From Nisaea sp. (lineage in GTDB: Bacteria > Pseudomonadota > Alphaproteobacteria > Thalassobaculales > Thalassobaculaceae), in contig NZ_JAXMNY010000003.1 in NCBI RefSeq assembly GCF_034670185.1, positions 1-64,000 on the forward strand: DNA of 64,000 nt, given 5' to 3'. Shown here piece after piece: positions 62,940 to 64,000 of this stretch (positions within the stretch are counted from its first letter, which is position 1; each line of letters begins with the position of its first letter). A program made the translations under genes and the position numbers. The notes under the pieces were generated by a model. That model saw only the letters and a list, made by a program, of their open reading frames with translations. It made no database searches and was not told the DNA's origin.

Positions 62940-64000
62940 TCAGTCGGTGACCGAGTAGGTCAGCAAAGTTTCGTCCAACGGGATGTTCCGGGCGATTTTG
63001 CCGAACGGGCCGAGGCTCGGAACTTCCGCTCCATTCACCGAGATTTTCAAGGCTCCGGCATTCCCGGTAAAGAGCTTCAGCCCGGTGCGGGCCGGAACCT
63101 TGTACTGCTCGCCTTTGCGCAGGATGCGAGTCAGCAGCGGAGTCGCATCGGTGCCGCGGACCTGGACCCAGCTGTCGTCTGTTGCGCTGATCACGATAAG
63201 CGGTCCGGCGGCGGCTGAAACAGGTTTCGGTCGGCTGTCGATGGCTGCCGCTTCGGCTTCCGAGACCGACCGCCCGGCCGTCGCGACTTCCTGCCGCGGC
63301 ATTTCGGGAACGTCCGGGATTTGGGCCGTTACGGGTTCAGGAGCGGATGCCGGTACGCTGGCAATCTGTTCCGCCGCCGCTGGCTCTTCGGGCGCGGATA
63401 AAGGCAATGCTGTGCTGTCGGCGCTGGCTGTTTCGGCTGGTGCCGGCGTTTCCGCGGCAGGTTCGACAGCCGCGACCGGCTCGCTGCTTGACGGAGCAAC
63501 AGGTATCTCTGTCTCGGTGCTTGTCGCTGCTGCCGTTTCAGGCGCGGCCGGAGCCGTTGCAGATGCGCTTACCGCGACCGGTATGTCGTCGGACTGGGGC
63601 GCGGGTTCCGGGCTTGCCGATGCCGCGACGGGTGTTGTGGCGGCCGGTGTCGTGACAACTGGTGCCACGGTTGTCGCCTCGGCTACCGGTTCGCCTGCCG
63701 GCTCTGGCTGCGCTGAAGCGGCTTCAGTCTGCGTTGGGGCGGAAGGCTCTTTGCTGGAAGCCTGTGCCGTAGTGACGACGCCAACTGCGGTAGGCTGCGG
63801 CGCGGCCGGCGCGCTTTCCGTTGTTGCCGGGGTGTCGATTGCAGGCTCTTCCAGAAGGAAGGCCAGCCGGTCCGGCACTTTGGGTGTGAGATCGGAGACC
63901 GCGGTTTCCGAGGTCGAGAAATAGTACCAGCCGCCGTAGCTGAGAGCCGCGAGGAAGACACCGACAAATACCAACGCCCCGCCGGGTACTTTTCCTTCGG
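62940..64000 (-). CDS. RodZ-like protein, C-terminal part (cut by right edge)
   Basis: The frame is open to the window edge, so the N-terminal helix-turn-helix part lies outside. Visible are one membrane segment (VFVGVFLAALSYGGWYYF), a long Ala/Pro/Thr/Glu-rich linker (about 230 residues) and the C-terminal beta domain (PLIVISATDDSWVQVRGTDA, LKLFTGNAGALKISVNG, LGPFGKIARNIPLDETLL), the DUF4115 pattern of RodZ. RodZ links MreB to the cell-shape machinery. It lies upstream of ispG in the same direction, an arrangement common in Alphaproteobacteria. Confidence 0.85.
   Translation of the reverse strand, partial: EGKVPGGALVFVGVFLAALSYGGWYYFSTSETAVSDLTPKVPDRLAFLLEEPAIDTPATTESAPAAPQPTAVGVVTTAQASSKEPSAPTQTEAASAQPEPAGEPVAEATTVAPVVTTPAATTPVAASASPEPAPQSDDIPVAVSASATAPAAPETAAATSTETEIPVAPSSSEPVAAVEPAAETPAPAETASADSTALPLSAPEEPAAAEQIASVPASAPEPVTAQIPDVPEMPRQEVATAGRSVSEAEAAAIDSRPKPVSAAAGPLIVISATDDSWVQVRGTDATPLLTRILRKGEQYKVPARTGLKLFTGNAGALKISVNGAEVPSLGPFGKIARNIPLDETLLTYSVTD

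Noticed and set aside
63200..63900. Ala/Thr/Gly-rich plus-strand frame near the right edge, like a repetitive surface protein
   Set aside because: It is antisense to the Ala/Pro-rich linker of the RodZ-like gene, whose membrane segment and C-terminal domain are recognisable.

Overview
The window is GC-rich DNA from an alphaproteobacterium, most likely a marine Rhodospirillales-type organism. This is inferred from gene content: a complete System I cytochrome c maturation operon, a block of ispG, hisS, hemA, prfA, prmC and a DUF4167 gene, and pseudaminic-acid genes next to TPR-glycosyltransferases like Caulobacter FlmG. The genus cannot be fixed from sequence alone. I saw no tRNA, rRNA, CRISPR array or insertion sequence.

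Region 1 (1-26.1 kb) is a hybrid PKS/NRPS gene cluster. On the minus strand a 3341-aa PKS is followed, with an ATGA overlap, by an NRPS that runs off the left edge. The PKS reads FAAL-ACP, KS-AT-KR-ACP, then KS-KR-ACP with no AT. The NRPS reads TubC-type docking domain, then three C-A-PCP modules. The predicted product is a fatty acid, extended by two beta-hydroxy C2 units, then at least three amino acids, the first with a Pro-like code. Around it lie a Sfp-type phosphopantetheinyl transferase, a secreted protein resembling a SUEL-type lectin domain, a small membrane protein, a coiled-coil DUF697 protein, an SPFH/band-7 protein and a cyclic-peptide-export ABC transporter. DUF697 plus SPFH beside a lipopeptide assembly line and its exporter is the most novel-looking arrangement here.

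Region 2 (26.1-29.7 kb) holds a gene fragment, a small cupin, a small membrane protein, a crotonase-fold enzyme lacking both hydratase glutamates, and a family III CoA-transferase. A structured intergenic stretch with hairpins and a terminator follows.

Region 3 (29.7-37.2 kb) is the tightly packed ccmABCDEFGHI operon for heme export, heme chaperoning and apocytochrome ligation. Region 4 (37.3-42.1 kb) is a basic-amino-acid ABC importer with an internal attenuator-like hairpin, a GNAT acetyltransferase and a DMT-family transporter.

Region 5 (42.1-51.1 kb) is a surface-glycosylation locus: three tandem paralogous TPR proteins with glycosyltransferase-like C-termini, pseI, and divergently pseG, a PseF/SpsF-like cytidylyltransferase and a Pse-associated methylase. 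PseB, PseC, PseH and Maf genes are not in the window. An AT-richer orphan gene (51.2-52.1 kb) follows.

Region 6 (52.1-64 kb) is core genome: clpB, a MOSC-domain gene, a DUF4167 gene, prmC, prfA, hemA, hisS, ispG and the C-terminal part of a RodZ-like gene cut by the right edge.
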